From Treponema sp. (GTDB lineage Bacteria; Spirochaetota; Spirochaetia; Treponematales; Treponemataceae): a stretch of DNA of 64,000 bases. The stretch is taken from positions 39,186-103,185 of the forward strand of contig JAKSTG010000006.1 in assembly GCA_024402695.1 (NCBI GenBank), written 5' to 3'. This document shows positions 53,614 through 61,908 of the stretch, one piece after another. The notes beneath the pieces are model-generated. The model was not told the DNA's origin. It worked only from the letters and a program-made list of their open reading frames with translations, and did not search any database. The position numbers and the translations under genes were made by a program. Every line of letters starts with the position of its first letter. The first letter of the stretch is position 1.

Positions 53614-53643
53614 CGAAAGAGAACTGACCTCAGTTCTCTTTCG
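53614..53643 (+). repeat. Perfect 14-bp inverted repeat after hsp20
   Basis: CGAAAGAGAACTGA (53614-53627) and its exact complement (53630-53643) are separated by CC. No T-run follows. It may stabilise the 3' end or act in processing upstream of the true terminator. Confidence 0.75.
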
Positions 53644-53658
53644 AAACCTCCTTCCACT

Positions 53659-53694
53659 GCGGCAAGTCCCTAACCGGATTTGCCGCTTTTTTTT
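53659..53694 (+). terminator. Terminator of hsp20
   Basis: An 11-bp stem (53659-53669 with 53676-53686, one G-T wobble) is followed by T8. It lies 20 bases from the convergent nuclease-like gene. Confidence 0.9.
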
Positions 53695-53714
53695 ATCTCG
53701 GAGAGGCGGGGGAA

Positions 53715-54536
53715 CTAATTCAGTTTTCTGCAAAGTGGCGCCAGGAGTTTGTCCAGAACTCGTGTGTCCAGAGCTATATCTGAAGTTTCCTGTGTAAAGA
53801 TAAAATCTTTTCCGGGAACATAACCATTCAAAATAAAGAGGTTGAAGTTTCGTACCATGGACACAGCGTATTCGTCGTTATCGATCATGCCGAAGTGTTC
53901 AAGAATAATTTCCTTGCAGGTGTTTGGATTCAGAATTGTGAAATCCGGATAAAAAATTTTGAAGTGTCCGTTCACATTCAGTTTTATGGGAGCTTCGTAC
54001 CGGTATGGTATTCCTAAAAAATTCAGACGGTCTGCAATAATCTTCTCACTTTTTGAACGGACCCGCTCCCCGCGGTTTGTCAAAAGGCCTTCATCGATCG
54101 AGTCAAAGGCTTTACCCTTATACGTTGAGTTTTGCCATTTAAAGATATATTCATCATTTGACAAAACCGCGGGCTTTATAAGCTGTCTTCGAGCAGGGTA
54201 GTTCGAAAGAATTTCCGACGGCTCAATTTCCGGGATTCCGCTCAGGAAGGCATCGATCGCTTTTTTCCACGCTTCACAATTCTTTAAAAGTTTAAGATTG
54301 TAGTCCCGCTGGGCAAGCCGCAAGGTCAGGGCCTTTTCATTTGAGTCTTTTTGACAAAGGTATCGTCCGTTGGTATCACCTTTTTTGGTAATCTGAAAAT
54401 ACTGCGGCTTGCCCTTTTTTCGCCCCACTCGCAGATGTCCTTCATCTGCGGATTGAGATAAATGCTGATTCGTTTTTTGAATCAGATTTTCATAAATTGA
54501 TTTTTTACTTTTTAGTTCATTGATTATTTCTTTCAT
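53715..54536 (-). CDS. PD-(D/E)XK nuclease-like protein of unknown role
   Basis: A 273-residue soluble protein. The N-terminal third is a lysine-rich helical region (LKSKKSIYENLIQKTNQHL) plus a short beta part (GKPQYFQI, GRYLC). The C-terminal part resembles a TnsA/PDDEXK nuclease core: E164 in VRSKSEKIIADRLNFLGIPYRYEAPI, D198 in FYPDFTI, and E213 in IILEHFG. The usual final Lys of the core is replaced by His or lost, so catalysis is uncertain. I recall similar YPDFTI..EHFG proteins as uncharacterised in Firmicutes. It is single and lies beside the palindrome array. Confidence 0.65.
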   Translation of the reverse strand: MKEIINELKSKKSIYENLIQKTNQHLSQSADEGHLRVGRKKGKPQYFQITKKGDTNGRYLCQKDSNEKALTLRLAQRDYNLKLLKNCEAWKKAIDAFLSGIPEIEPSEILSNYPARRQLIKPAVLSNDEYIFKWQNSTYKGKAFDSIDEGLLTNRGERVRSKSEKIIADRLNFLGIPYRYEAPIKLNVNGHFKIFYPDFTILNPNTCKEIILEHFGMIDNDEYAVSMVRNFNLFILNGYVPGKDFIFTQETSDIALDTRVLDKLLAPLCRKLN

Positions 54537-54627
54537 ATTTTTGTCTGTATATATATAGATTAAAATTTGAAATAACAGGAAAGACGGCTGGAAGAAATTT
54601 CGGAAAATTTTGCGAATGTGCGGAAAT

Positions 54628-54974
54628 GGCTATAAATAAAAGGAAGGAGAAAAATTTATAGCTGAATTCGTAGGATTTGATGGAGTGGAAAAACGTGAAG
54701 AAGCAGAAAAGGCTATAAATATGCGAGATGGTGGGATTTTATAGCCTTTTTGCATTTGTGGGGAAAGTGAGTTGATTACGGAATGGCTATAAATATTCAG
54801 GACATCCAGGATTTATAGCTGATTCGGAAAATTTGTTTTGCCAGAGGATGGGGAAATTTTGAAAATTGGCTATAAATTTCCGGAAAGAGTTTGATTTATA
54901 GCTTTTTGAACAATTTGGCAAAAATCAGAAAAAACGAACGGGTATAAAAAAAGTAAAAGGTGGAAAATTATAGC
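54628..54974. repeat. Array of five 35-bp palindromic elements (GGCTATAAAT-N16-ATTTATAGC)
   Basis: Elements run 54628-54662, 54711-54745, 54785-54819, 54868-54902 and a degenerate fifth at 54941-54974. Left arms are GGCTATAAAT and right arms ATTTATAGC (one base differs in element 2); the N16 centres are unrelated to each other. Start-to-start spacings are 83, 74, 83 and 73. Elements 1 and 3 are followed by TGA-TTCG, elements 2 and 4 by CTTTTTG or TTTTTG, giving a two-element period of about 157. Elements 2 and 4 look like intrinsic terminators on the plus strand. No gene is seen in 54537-55108. Confidence 0.9.
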
Positions 54975-54975
54975 C

Positions 54976-55094
54976 CCGGCTCGGAGGGCGCCGGAGGCGA
55001 AGCCGGCAGGCTTCGGAGCGACAGCGGAGCCCGGAGTGACAGCGGAGCCCGGAGTGACGGGATAGCCTGCCCAAGAGGGCAGGCGTGGCTCCAT
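54976..55094. repeat. GC-rich block with 18-bp tandem repeat and hairpins
   Basis: Immediately after the palindrome array the composition flips to GC-rich. ACAGCGGAGCCCGGAGTG occurs twice in tandem (55021-55038, 55039-55056). A strong hairpin GCCTGCCC (55065-55072) with GGGCAGGC (55077-55084) and a GAAGCC/GGCTTC hairpin near 54999-55014 lie beside it. It resembles the GC-rich block at 52855-52975. Confidence 0.75.
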
Positions 55095-55108
55095 AAATCT
55101 AAAAATAA

Positions 55109-55549
55109 TTATTCTTCCCCGTAAATACGGAGAACGTCCAGGCTTTTGCGTTCAGTACGCTTTTGGGCGCTGCCTTTGCTGCCGGTGGAACCTTTGCCGG
55201 ACTTGCCGCCGATCCCGCCTTTTGCGGTCACGTCGGCATTTGTGAAGATGGCCTGGCTTTTTTCGTGGCGCTGGCGACGCTGTTTGTTTTCCAGAAGAAT
55301 TTCTTTAGGGCTTTCGGTACGTTCAAGAAGGAGATCGTTGGCATTTGTAACGGTTACGGAAAAAATCCTTCCGTTTTCTGCGCTGGCTTCCAGGGCCGGC
55401 ATCAAATCTGCCAGGGCAATAACGGCCTTTTTCTTTCCGTCCATCTTTGTATTTTCCCTAAGCTTCTTTGCCAGCACGGCATCTGTAAATTTTGATTTAT
55501 CGCCCATAGCTTCCAGGGCTTTGAAGATTTCATTCTGAATAGGAGTCAT
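55109..55549 (-). CDS. Hypothetical protein with basic Gly/Ser tail
   Basis: A 146-residue soluble protein I do not recognise. The N-terminal 75 residues are predicted helical (IQNEIFKALEAMGDKSKFTDAVLAKKLREN). Residues 85-125 hold a basic segment (ENKQRRQRHEKSQ) followed by a Gly/Ser/Lys-rich stretch (GGIGGKSGKGSTGSKGSAQKR), the kind of tail that can bind nucleic acid. No good ribosome site precedes the ATG. The opposite strand has open frames too, but they look compositionally unnatural. Confidence 0.6.
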   Translation of the reverse strand: MTPIQNEIFKALEAMGDKSKFTDAVLAKKLRENTKMDGKKKAVIALADLMPALEASAENGRIFSVTVTNANDLLLERTESPKEILLENKQRRQRHEKSQAIFTNADVTAKGGIGGKSGKGSTGSKGSAQKRTERKSLDVLRIYGEE

Positions 55550-55592
55550 GGGGGTAGTATAGCATTTTGTGACTGGGAGTCAAAATAAAGGT

Positions 55593-55627
55593 AAAAAAAA
55601 ACACCAGCAGAGCTTTCCCTGCCGGTG
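55593..55627 (-). terminator. Terminator of the acyl-CoA synthetase gene
   Basis: On the minus strand CACCGGCAG pairs with CTGCTGGTG (one wobble) and is followed by a run of nine T residues. Confidence 0.85.
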
Positions 55628-55655
55628 ATTTTAGTTTTTATGAAGTAAGTCAGGT

Positions 55656-57590
55656 TTAGTCTTCTTCAACAAACATTGAAGCGATTTCTTTCTTGTACAG
55701 GTCGTTCAGGCGGAAGCGCATGATTTCCTGTTTTGCCGAAAGTTCAACGCCAACTTCGAATTCTTTTGTGATCAGAACGAACTTGTTGATGCGTTCGAAC
55801 ATCTTGAAGCCTGTCTTCGAGTTGATCAGGTTCTGGATTTCGTTGTCGTAAAGTTTAAGAACTTCTTCGCTCTTAAGAAGGTTTTCGTAAGTGTCGAACT
55901 GGATTCCGTTTTCGGCGGCGAAAGCTTTAACTTCTTCTGAGTCTACAAGAACAAGAGCGCCAAGGTAACGTTTGTCCTGTCCAACAACTACAGCCTGCTT
56001 GATAAAGCGTGATTCAGCCAGTTTAGTTTCGATTGGCAGAGGTTCAATGTTTTCACCGCCGCGAAGAACGATTGTATCCTTGATACGTCCCTTGATCTGG
56101 ATTTCGTCATGGATTGTCATAACGGCAAGGTCACCTGTGTTGAGCCAGCCGTCAACGGAAATGGCTTTTGCTGTAAGTTCAGGCTGCTTGTAATAGCCTT
56201 TCATAACAGTTTCACCTTTAACCTGAAGAACACCTTCTTTTCCGCGTGGAAGAACGAATCCGTCCTGTGGATCAACAACGCGAACTTTTACTCCGCGGAT
56301 TGCAGAACCGATTGTTCTGAAAACAGGTGAAGCAATAGGGCGTACTGCAACTACAGGAGCAGTTTCTGTAAGTCCGTATCCTTCAACAATCTTGATTCCG
56401 ATAACCCAGAAGAATTCATCAATACGTCTTGGGAATGCACCGCCGCCGGCAATACCTGAGCGGAAGTTTGTTCCCAGAAGGGCCTTAAGCTTGCGCAGAA
56501 CCAGAAGGTCGCCCAGCCAGTAAAGAGGCCACATAAGTGTCCAAGGGATAATGAAAAGGAACCACCACAGAACTTTTTTCTGTGAAGTAAAGCAGGCGTT
56601 CTGTCCGAACATTTTGCGCTGCATTCTCTTGTGGATGATTGCTACATTTACAAAGAAGTTGAACATCTTGTTTACGATGCCGCCGGCTTTACGCATCTTC
56701 TTTGTGATTCCGTCGTAGATTGCTTCGAATACACGAGGAACTGCAGGAATAAGCTGAGGGTTCAGTTTTTTGAAGTCGGCCAGGAGGATTGATCCAACTG
56801 GTTTTGAGTAACTGATTGTACCACCCTGGATGGAAATAACGTATTCACATTCGCGTTCAAATACGTGCCATACAGGAAGAACGTTCAGGGCAACTTCGCC
56901 AGGGTTCAGGAAGATACGTTCCTGAAGTTCATCCAGCTGAACCAGGAAGTTGTGGTGTGTAAGCATAACACCCTTTGGAGTACCTGTTGTACCTGAAGTA
57001 AAGATGATTGTTGCCAGGTCATCACCATGACCTTTTTCAACTTCGGCTTCTACTGCTCCCGGATGATCTGCACGATATTTTTTACCGTTTGTTGATACTT
57101 CAGAGAAGTAAGTAAGTTCAACACCGGCATTTTTGCAGGCTTCTTTATGTTCTTCTTTAACTTCATCTTCAAAACAGATGATAGTTTTCATGTGTTCCAG
57201 TTTGTCCTTAATGGAAACCAGTTTGTTTACCTGAGAACTGTTTTCTGCAATGACAACTTCAGCTTCTGTAATAGAAAGGATTTTTTCGAGGTCACTAAGA
57301 GTGGCGTCACATCCGCGTGGAACGTCGATGGCACCGATTCCCATAAGACCGATATCAGCCTGGAGCCATTCAGCGCGGTTGTCAGAAATAAGACCGATTT
57401 TATCTTCGCGCTTAACTCCCATAGCCAAAAGACCTGCACCAAAGTCCAGAGCATACTGGAACATTTCGCGGTAAAGGATAGGTTCAAATTCGCCGTTTGG
57501 AAGGCGTTTGTTCTGTGATTTGTATTCAGCAAAGTCTACTGCGGCTTTCTGAAACATTTTAGGGATTGTAAATTCTGGAGCGAAATCCAT
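55656..57590 (-). CDS. Long-chain acyl-CoA synthetase (AMP-forming)
   Basis: A 644-residue member of the ANL superfamily that activates fatty acids to acyl-CoA through an acyl-AMP. The P-loop IIFTSGTTGTPKGVML, the GYGLTETAP motif, GWLNTGDLA and the IKDTIVLRGGENIEPLPIE hinge are all present. A hydrophobic insert (WWFLFIIPWTLMWPLYWLGDLLVL, about residues 340-365) suggests membrane association, as in other treponemal homologues. It is divergent from a TetR regulator across 183 bases, where an inverted repeat lies 25 bases from its ATG, so regulation by that TetR is likely. GGAGGA ribosome site. Confidence 0.94.
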   Translation of the reverse strand: MDFAPEFTIPKMFQKAAVDFAEYKSQNKRLPNGEFEPILYREMFQYALDFGAGLLAMGVKREDKIGLISDNRAEWLQADIGLMGIGAIDVPRGCDATLSDLEKILSITEAEVVIAENSSQVNKLVSIKDKLEHMKTIICFEDEVKEEHKEACKNAGVELTYFSEVSTNGKKYRADHPGAVEAEVEKGHGDDLATIIFTSGTTGTPKGVMLTHHNFLVQLDELQERIFLNPGEVALNVLPVWHVFERECEYVISIQGGTISYSKPVGSILLADFKKLNPQLIPAVPRVFEAIYDGITKKMRKAGGIVNKMFNFFVNVAIIHKRMQRKMFGQNACFTSQKKVLWWFLFIIPWTLMWPLYWLGDLLVLRKLKALLGTNFRSGIAGGGAFPRRIDEFFWVIGIKIVEGYGLTETAPVVAVRPIASPVFRTIGSAIRGVKVRVVDPQDGFVLPRGKEGVLQVKGETVMKGYYKQPELTAKAISVDGWLNTGDLAVMTIHDEIQIKGRIKDTIVLRGGENIEPLPIETKLAESRFIKQAVVVGQDKRYLGALVLVDSEEVKAFAAENGIQFDTYENLLKSEEVLKLYDNEIQNLINSKTGFKMFERINKFVLITKEFEVGVELSAKQEIMRFRLNDLYKKEIASMFVEED

Positions 57591-57614
57591 TTTTGTCCTC
57601 CGAAGGATCTTAAA

Positions 57615-57639
57615 ATGACATTATTTAAAAAAATGTCAT
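57615..57639. promoter_or_regulatory. Candidate operator between the acyl-CoA synthetase and TetR genes
   Basis: ATGACATT (57615-57622) and AATGTCAT (57632-57639) form an inverted repeat around nine A/T bases. The position close to the synthetase start would let a bound dimer block its transcription. The TetR protein encoded on the other side is the natural candidate. Confidence 0.6.
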
Positions 57640-57773
57640 AATAATAAGTATAACGCAGGAACTCCTAATTGTCCATAAATTTTGGGGCAGTTCCCCTGGG
57701 GCTTCTTTCCTTTATATAGAACTAAAAACAATTCTTTAGTAATATAATGGAAATAACTACCGATAATTAGTTT

Positions 57774-58442
57774 ATGAGCAAAAAACAGATTACACAGGAA
57801 AAAATCATTCATTCCTTCCTTTCTTCTGCAGCCGAAAAGGGCGCCGGAGCTACATCTCTTTCTGATATTTCAGACATGCTGGAAATCAAGAAAGCATCCC
57901 TCTACAATCACTTTGAATCCCGGGATGATATGTACAACGCAACCCTGGAATACTGCAGTCTGGAAATGCTGAATTCCACTTTCCTGGTAAAAGAATGTGT
58001 CGAAGCCGCCGCTTCTTCCAAATCTGGAGCTCTTGCTTACCTTAAAAAGGCTATTACACAGTATTTCAAGCTTTTTGAAAGCGAACCTTTCTTTAAGATC
58101 TACGTTTTTGTTCATTCAGAACAGTATTACAACCGCCGCGCCCTGGATATCTGCCAGGCTGACTACAAACGCATGTTTGAACAGATGAGGGATTCCCTGA
58201 AAATCTTCAAAAATGCCGGAAAATGTGATTACGACGAAAAAGACCTTAAAGATATCTGTTCAGTGATCATTTCTGTAATAACAAATCAGCTGGATCAGTA
58301 TATTGCCAGAAAAAAGGAAATAATCCGCCAGAATCCCGATACAGGTGTGGGAAGTCTTTTTGCACTTCCGTCTGATGAAACCCAGCTGGCCGCCCACATG
58401 AAAATTGTTGAAATCTCTATTAAAAACCTTCTTTCCCTCTAA
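57774..58442 (+). CDS. TetR/AcrR family regulator
   Basis: A 222-residue TetR-type repressor. The N-terminal HTH domain (TSLSDISDMLEIKKASLYNHFESRDDMYNATLEYC, about 27-62) has the classic three-helix pattern with YNHF. The ligand domain is helical and not diagnostic. It is divergent from the acyl-CoA synthetase and may sense acyl-CoA or fatty acid, which is inference from neighbourhood. It lies 173 bases upstream of the ABC-transporter binding protein gene, with a separate promoter between. Confidence 0.92.
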   Translation: MSKKQITQEKIIHSFLSSAAEKGAGATSLSDISDMLEIKKASLYNHFESRDDMYNATLEYCSLEMLNSTFLVKECVEAAASSKSGALAYLKKAITQYFKLFESEPFFKIYVFVHSEQYYNRRALDICQADYKRMFEQMRDSLKIFKNAGKCDYDEKDLKDICSVIISVITNQLDQYIARKKEIIRQNPDTGVGSLFALPSDETQLAAHMKIVEISIKNLLSL

Positions 58443-58499
58443 ACACCTTTCTTCAATAAAAAAATAGGGGATTTTTCTTAATAAATTAGTGTTTTATCG

Positions 58500-58546
58500 T
58501 TGACAAATTACAGTTATGGGGTAATATTAAACTACAACGTTGTAGT
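58500..58546 (+). promoter_or_regulatory. Promoter plus perfect palindromic operator of the ABC importer
   Basis: TTGACA at 58500-58505, a 16-base spacer and TAATAT at 58522-58527. The perfect 16-bp palindrome ACTACAACGTTGTAGT (58531-58546) sits over the expected start site. The central CG and symmetric half-sites are of the kind used by LacI/GalR sugar regulators; no such regulator gene is in the window. Confidence 0.75.
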
Positions 58547-58615
58547 AGACAGGAATCTTTGCAGCGTAAAAAAAAAGGTATTAATCATACAGAACCAATG
58601 ACAGGAGGAAATTGT

Positions 58616-59905
58616 ATGAAAAAAATCGTAGCAGGAGTTCTCGCTGTAGTAGCAGCAGCAACTCTCATGTCTTGTGGCGGAAAAAAAGCTGCTGCAGACG
58701 GAAAAGTATTTAATGTTTATGTATGGAATGACGAATTCCCATCACGCTTCAAGGATTATTTTGAAGCAAAAGGCAAAGTACCAGCAGGAATCACAGTAAA
58801 CTTTGTTCAGACTCCAAACGCTGACAACGCTTACCAGAACAAACTGGACGAAGTTCTTCTCGCTCAGGAAAAAGCAAAGGCTGACGACAAAGTAGATATG
58901 TTCCTTGTTGAAGCTGACTACGCTCTTAAATATGTTGATACACCTTATACACTGGATGTAAAAAAAGACATTGGTCTTACAGATGCTGACCTTTCTAAAC
59001 AGTACAAATACACAAAAGACATCATGACAGACTCAAAAGGAGTTCTTAAAGGTGTTTCTTGGCAGGCATGTCCAGGTGGATTTATTTACCGCCGTTCTTA
59101 CGCTATCGACGTTCTTGGAACAGACGATCCAGTAAAAGTTGGTGAAGCTCTTTCTAACTGGGACAAATTCGATGATGTTGCTGCTAAAGCAAAAGCAAAA
59201 GGATACTACATGCTTTCTGGTTTCGATGATGCATTCCGCGTATTCTCTGACAACGCTAAAACACCATGGGTAAACGGAAACAAAATCGTAATCGATCCAA
59301 TGATCGAACGCTGGATCAAAATGACAAAAGAATACACAGACAAAGGATACAACAACAAAGCTAACCTTTGGTCTGCTGAATCTACACAGGGTATGCTGGC
59401 AGACGGTGGAGTATTCGGTTACTTCGGTCCTGCTTGGTTCATCGACTTCTGTATGCCACATGATGAAGGTTCTGCTTTCGGTGACTGGGCATTCTGTAAA
59501 GGACCACAGGGATTCTCTTGGGGTGGAACATGGATGTGTGGTGCTGCTGGAACAGACAACATCGCTCTTATCAAAGACGTAATGTACATGCTCTCATGTG
59601 ATTCAGACAACATGACTGACCTTGCTAAAGGTGCAGGTGACTTCGCAAACAACGAAGTTGCTATGACAGCAGTTGCAAACTCTGATTACGGTAACCCATT
59701 CCTTAAGGGACAGAACCACATGTCATTCTTCCTTGACAGTGCAAAATCTATCGACAAGTCTTGTATGTCTATGTACGACCAGGGTATGAACGAAAAAATC
59801 CAGTCTGCTATGGCTGACTACTACAATGGTCTCGTAACATTGGATCAGGCTTGGGACAACTTCTACACATCAATTCTGGAAGTTTATCCAAACCTCACAA
59901 AATAG
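58616..59905 (+). CDS. ABC transporter solute-binding lipoprotein (carbohydrate type)
   Basis: A 429-residue family-1-type extracellular solute-binding protein. The signal peptide ends in LMSC with Cys20, so it is a lipoprotein on the outer face of the inner membrane. FNVYVWNDEFPSRFKDYFEAKG and the GYFGPAWF block are typical of sugar or oligosaccharide binders. I start at ATG 58616 behind AGGAGG; an in-frame TTG at 58559 would put 19 polar residues before the signal peptide. The gene is followed by a terminator and then two permeases, so it is probably made in excess. Codon choice is strongly biased, as for a highly expressed gene. Confidence 0.93.
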   Translation: MKKIVAGVLAVVAAATLMSCGGKKAAADGKVFNVYVWNDEFPSRFKDYFEAKGKVPAGITVNFVQTPNADNAYQNKLDEVLLAQEKAKADDKVDMFLVEADYALKYVDTPYTLDVKKDIGLTDADLSKQYKYTKDIMTDSKGVLKGVSWQACPGGFIYRRSYAIDVLGTDDPVKVGEALSNWDKFDDVAAKAKAKGYYMLSGFDDAFRVFSDNAKTPWVNGNKIVIDPMIERWIKMTKEYTDKGYNNKANLWSAESTQGMLADGGVFGYFGPAWFIDFCMPHDEGSAFGDWAFCKGPQGFSWGGTWMCGAAGTDNIALIKDVMYMLSCDSDNMTDLAKGAGDFANNEVAMTAVANSDYGNPFLKGQNHMSFFLDSAKSIDKSCMSMYDQGMNEKIQSAMADYYNGLVTLDQAWDNFYTSILEVYPNLTK

Positions 59906-59922
59906 TTAAATAACTGTTTATG

Positions 59923-59953
59923 AAAAAGGGCTGCCCTAAACGCAGCCCTTTTT
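59923..59953 (+). terminator. Intra-operon terminator after the binding-protein gene
   Basis: Stem AAAAAGGGCTGC (59923-59934) with its complement (59942-59953) and loop CCTAAAC, ending in T7. It would let most transcripts stop before the permease genes. Confidence 0.92.
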
Positions 59954-60011
59954 TTAAGACTTTTTTAAATCGTTTTCGCATCTTCAAGATTACTCATCCT
60001 GAGAGGATACC

Positions 60012-60989
60012 ATGTCTGATAAAAAAATCACAAAAGCACCGGCTGAAAAACCGTTAAAAGCCGGCAAAAAAGAAAAACATAAAACTGTTCAGTATGACAG
60101 ATGGGGTTATTTCTTTATTGCACCATTCTTTCTTATCTATGTAATTTTTTCTCTGATTCCATTAGTAACAACATTTTTCTACGGATTCTTTGAATATTAT
60201 CGCCAGGGGTTGAACTGGATTGGACCAAAGTTCGTTGGATTCCAGAACTATGCAGCCATTTTTAATGCAGACGATAACATCGCAAAATATTTTTTAAACA
60301 CAATTATTATGTGGGCTATTGGTTTTATCCCACAGATTCTTGTTTCCCTTATGCTTGCAGTATGGTTTACAAATACTGAATTAAAGCTGAAAGCACAGCA
60401 GTTCTTTAAGACTGTTATATATATGCCAAACCTGATCATGGCATCTGCTTTTGCCATGCTCTTCTTCACATTGTTCTCTCCAAACGGACCAATTGAACTT
60501 CTGATTCAGCGTGCAGGTCTTCGCGCCGCCGGTGATCCAATCCGCTTCTTTACGCATGCAGGATGGACTCGTGTTTTGGTCGGTGTAATGAACTTTATGA
60601 TGTGGTATGGAAACACAACAATCCTGCTTATGGCAGGTATCATGGGAATTGATAACTCCCTCTTTGAAGCAGCCCGCATCGACGGTGCATCTCCTATGCA
60701 GACTTTCTTCAAAGTAACAATTCCACTTCTGATGCCAATCTTCGTATACGTTATGATTACTTCTCTTATTGGTGGTATTCAGATGTTCGACGTTCCTCAG
60801 ATTTTGACAAAGGGTAGTGGTGCTCCAAACCGTACAACAATGACAATCATCATGAAGCTGAACAACTACCTTACAATCAGTAGAAACTATGGACGTGCCG
60901 GTTCTATGTCGGTACTTATCTTTGCCGTTACAGGTGTCCTTTCTGGTCTTGTTTATAAGATGACAATGGCACAGTACAAGAATAAATAA
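60012..60989 (+). CDS. ABC transporter permease, MalF/UgpA-like
   Basis: A 325-residue permease with six main membrane segments. The EAA loop that contacts the ATPase is EAARIDGASPMQTFFKVTIPLLMP (about residues 218-241). A lysine-rich N-terminal tail (KKITKAPAEKPLKAGKKEKHK) precedes the first segment. First of two permeases; the ATP-binding subunit is not in the window and may be a shared MsmK-type protein elsewhere. Confidence 0.93.
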   Translation: MSDKKITKAPAEKPLKAGKKEKHKTVQYDRWGYFFIAPFFLIYVIFSLIPLVTTFFYGFFEYYRQGLNWIGPKFVGFQNYAAIFNADDNIAKYFLNTIIMWAIGFIPQILVSLMLAVWFTNTELKLKAQQFFKTVIYMPNLIMASAFAMLFFTLFSPNGPIELLIQRAGLRAAGDPIRFFTHAGWTRVLVGVMNFMMWYGNTTILLMAGIMGIDNSLFEAARIDGASPMQTFFKVTIPLLMPIFVYVMITSLIGGIQMFDVPQILTKGSGAPNRTTMTIIMKLNNYLTISRNYGRAGSMSVLIFAVTGVLSGLVYKMTMAQYKNK

Positions 60990-61002
60990 GGAGGTTAAAA
61001 CT

Positions 61003-61908
61003 ATGGACGAAATTAAATACGCAAGTCAGAGCAAAACCCTTATTGTTCGCAGATTCTTTTGTTATCTGGTTCTTACTCTTCTGGCAATTATTTCACTTTT
61101 CCCATTCTATATTCTGATTATCAACTCGACTCATTCGCATATGGAAATTCAGACAGGGTTCAATGCACTTCCTGGAAAAAGCGTTGGAATCAACTTCCTT
61201 CAGCTGGTTCGCACTCAGGAATGGCGTGGTCCTAACGGAGAAGTAATCAAAGCTTTTGGTAAGAACTATCCAATCGTAAGAGGCCTTATCAACAGTCTTT
61301 TCGTTTCAACACTTTGTGCTCTGGTTACAACATACTTCAGTGCAATGACTTCATATGGTCTGTACATGTACAATTTCAAACTTAAGAAGGCTGCTTTCCG
61401 TTTTATCCTTGCAGTTATGATGGTTCCAACTCAGGTTTCAACACTTGGTTTCTACCAGCTGCTTCGTAAGATGAACCTTATGAACAATTACCTGGCACTT
61501 ATTGTTCCAGCTATCGCAGCCCCTGCAGTTTTCTTCTATATGTATCAGGCTATGGAAGCAACACTTCCTTACTCAATCGTAGAAGCATCCCGCGTAGACG
61601 GTTGTAATGAGTTCCGTACATTCAATGTTGTTGTTCTTCCAATGATGAAACCAGCAATCGCTGTTCAGGCAATCTTCAGCTTCGTTTCTTCTTGGAACAA
61701 CTACTTCATTCCATCTTTGATTCTGGAAAAGGATCACTGGACAGTTCCACTCGTTGTAGCCGCTGCCCGTTCCGCAGACTACATGAGCTTCAACATGGCT
61801 ATTATCTACATCCTTCTGACTGTAGCTATTATCCCTCTGCTGATTGCTTACATGTTCCTTTCTAAATCAATCATCGCCGGTGTAACAGCAGGTGGTGTAA
61901 AAGAGTAA
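61003..61908 (+). CDS. ABC transporter permease, MalG/UgpE-like
   Basis: A 301-residue permease with six membrane segments and the EAA loop VEASRVDGCNEFRTFNVVVLPMMKPAI. It follows the MalF-like gene by 13 bases with an AAGGAGG site. Its stop codon overlaps the left arm of a very large inverted repeat. Confidence 0.93.
   Translation: MDEIKYASQSKTLIVRRFFCYLVLTLLAIISLFPFYILIINSTHSHMEIQTGFNALPGKSVGINFLQLVRTQEWRGPNGEVIKAFGKNYPIVRGLINSLFVSTLCALVTTYFSAMTSYGLYMYNFKLKKAAFRFILAVMMVPTQVSTLGFYQLLRKMNLMNNYLALIVPAIAAPAVFFYMYQAMEATLPYSIVEASRVDGCNEFRTFNVVVLPMMKPAIAVQAIFSFVSSWNNYFIPSLILEKDHWTVPLVVAAARSADYMSFNMAIIYILLTVAIIPLLIAYMFLSKSIIAGVTAGGVKE

Noticed and set aside
54628..54974. CRISPR array
   Set aside because: The conserved parts are 9-10 base arms around variable centres, the spacing alternates between 83 and 74, and no cas gene is near. 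A CRISPR has long constant repeats and fairly constant spacers.
54870..55094. 74-residue minus-strand frame over the GC-rich tandem repeat
   Set aside because: The repeated VTPGSAV residues come from the 18-bp tandem repeat and the frame runs into the palindrome array. No ribosome site.
55146..55538. Plus-strand frames of 110-130 residues opposite the hypothetical gene at 55109-55549
   Set aside because: Composition is unnatural (runs of Leu, Pro, Phe, Arg), while the minus-strand product has normal helical patterns.
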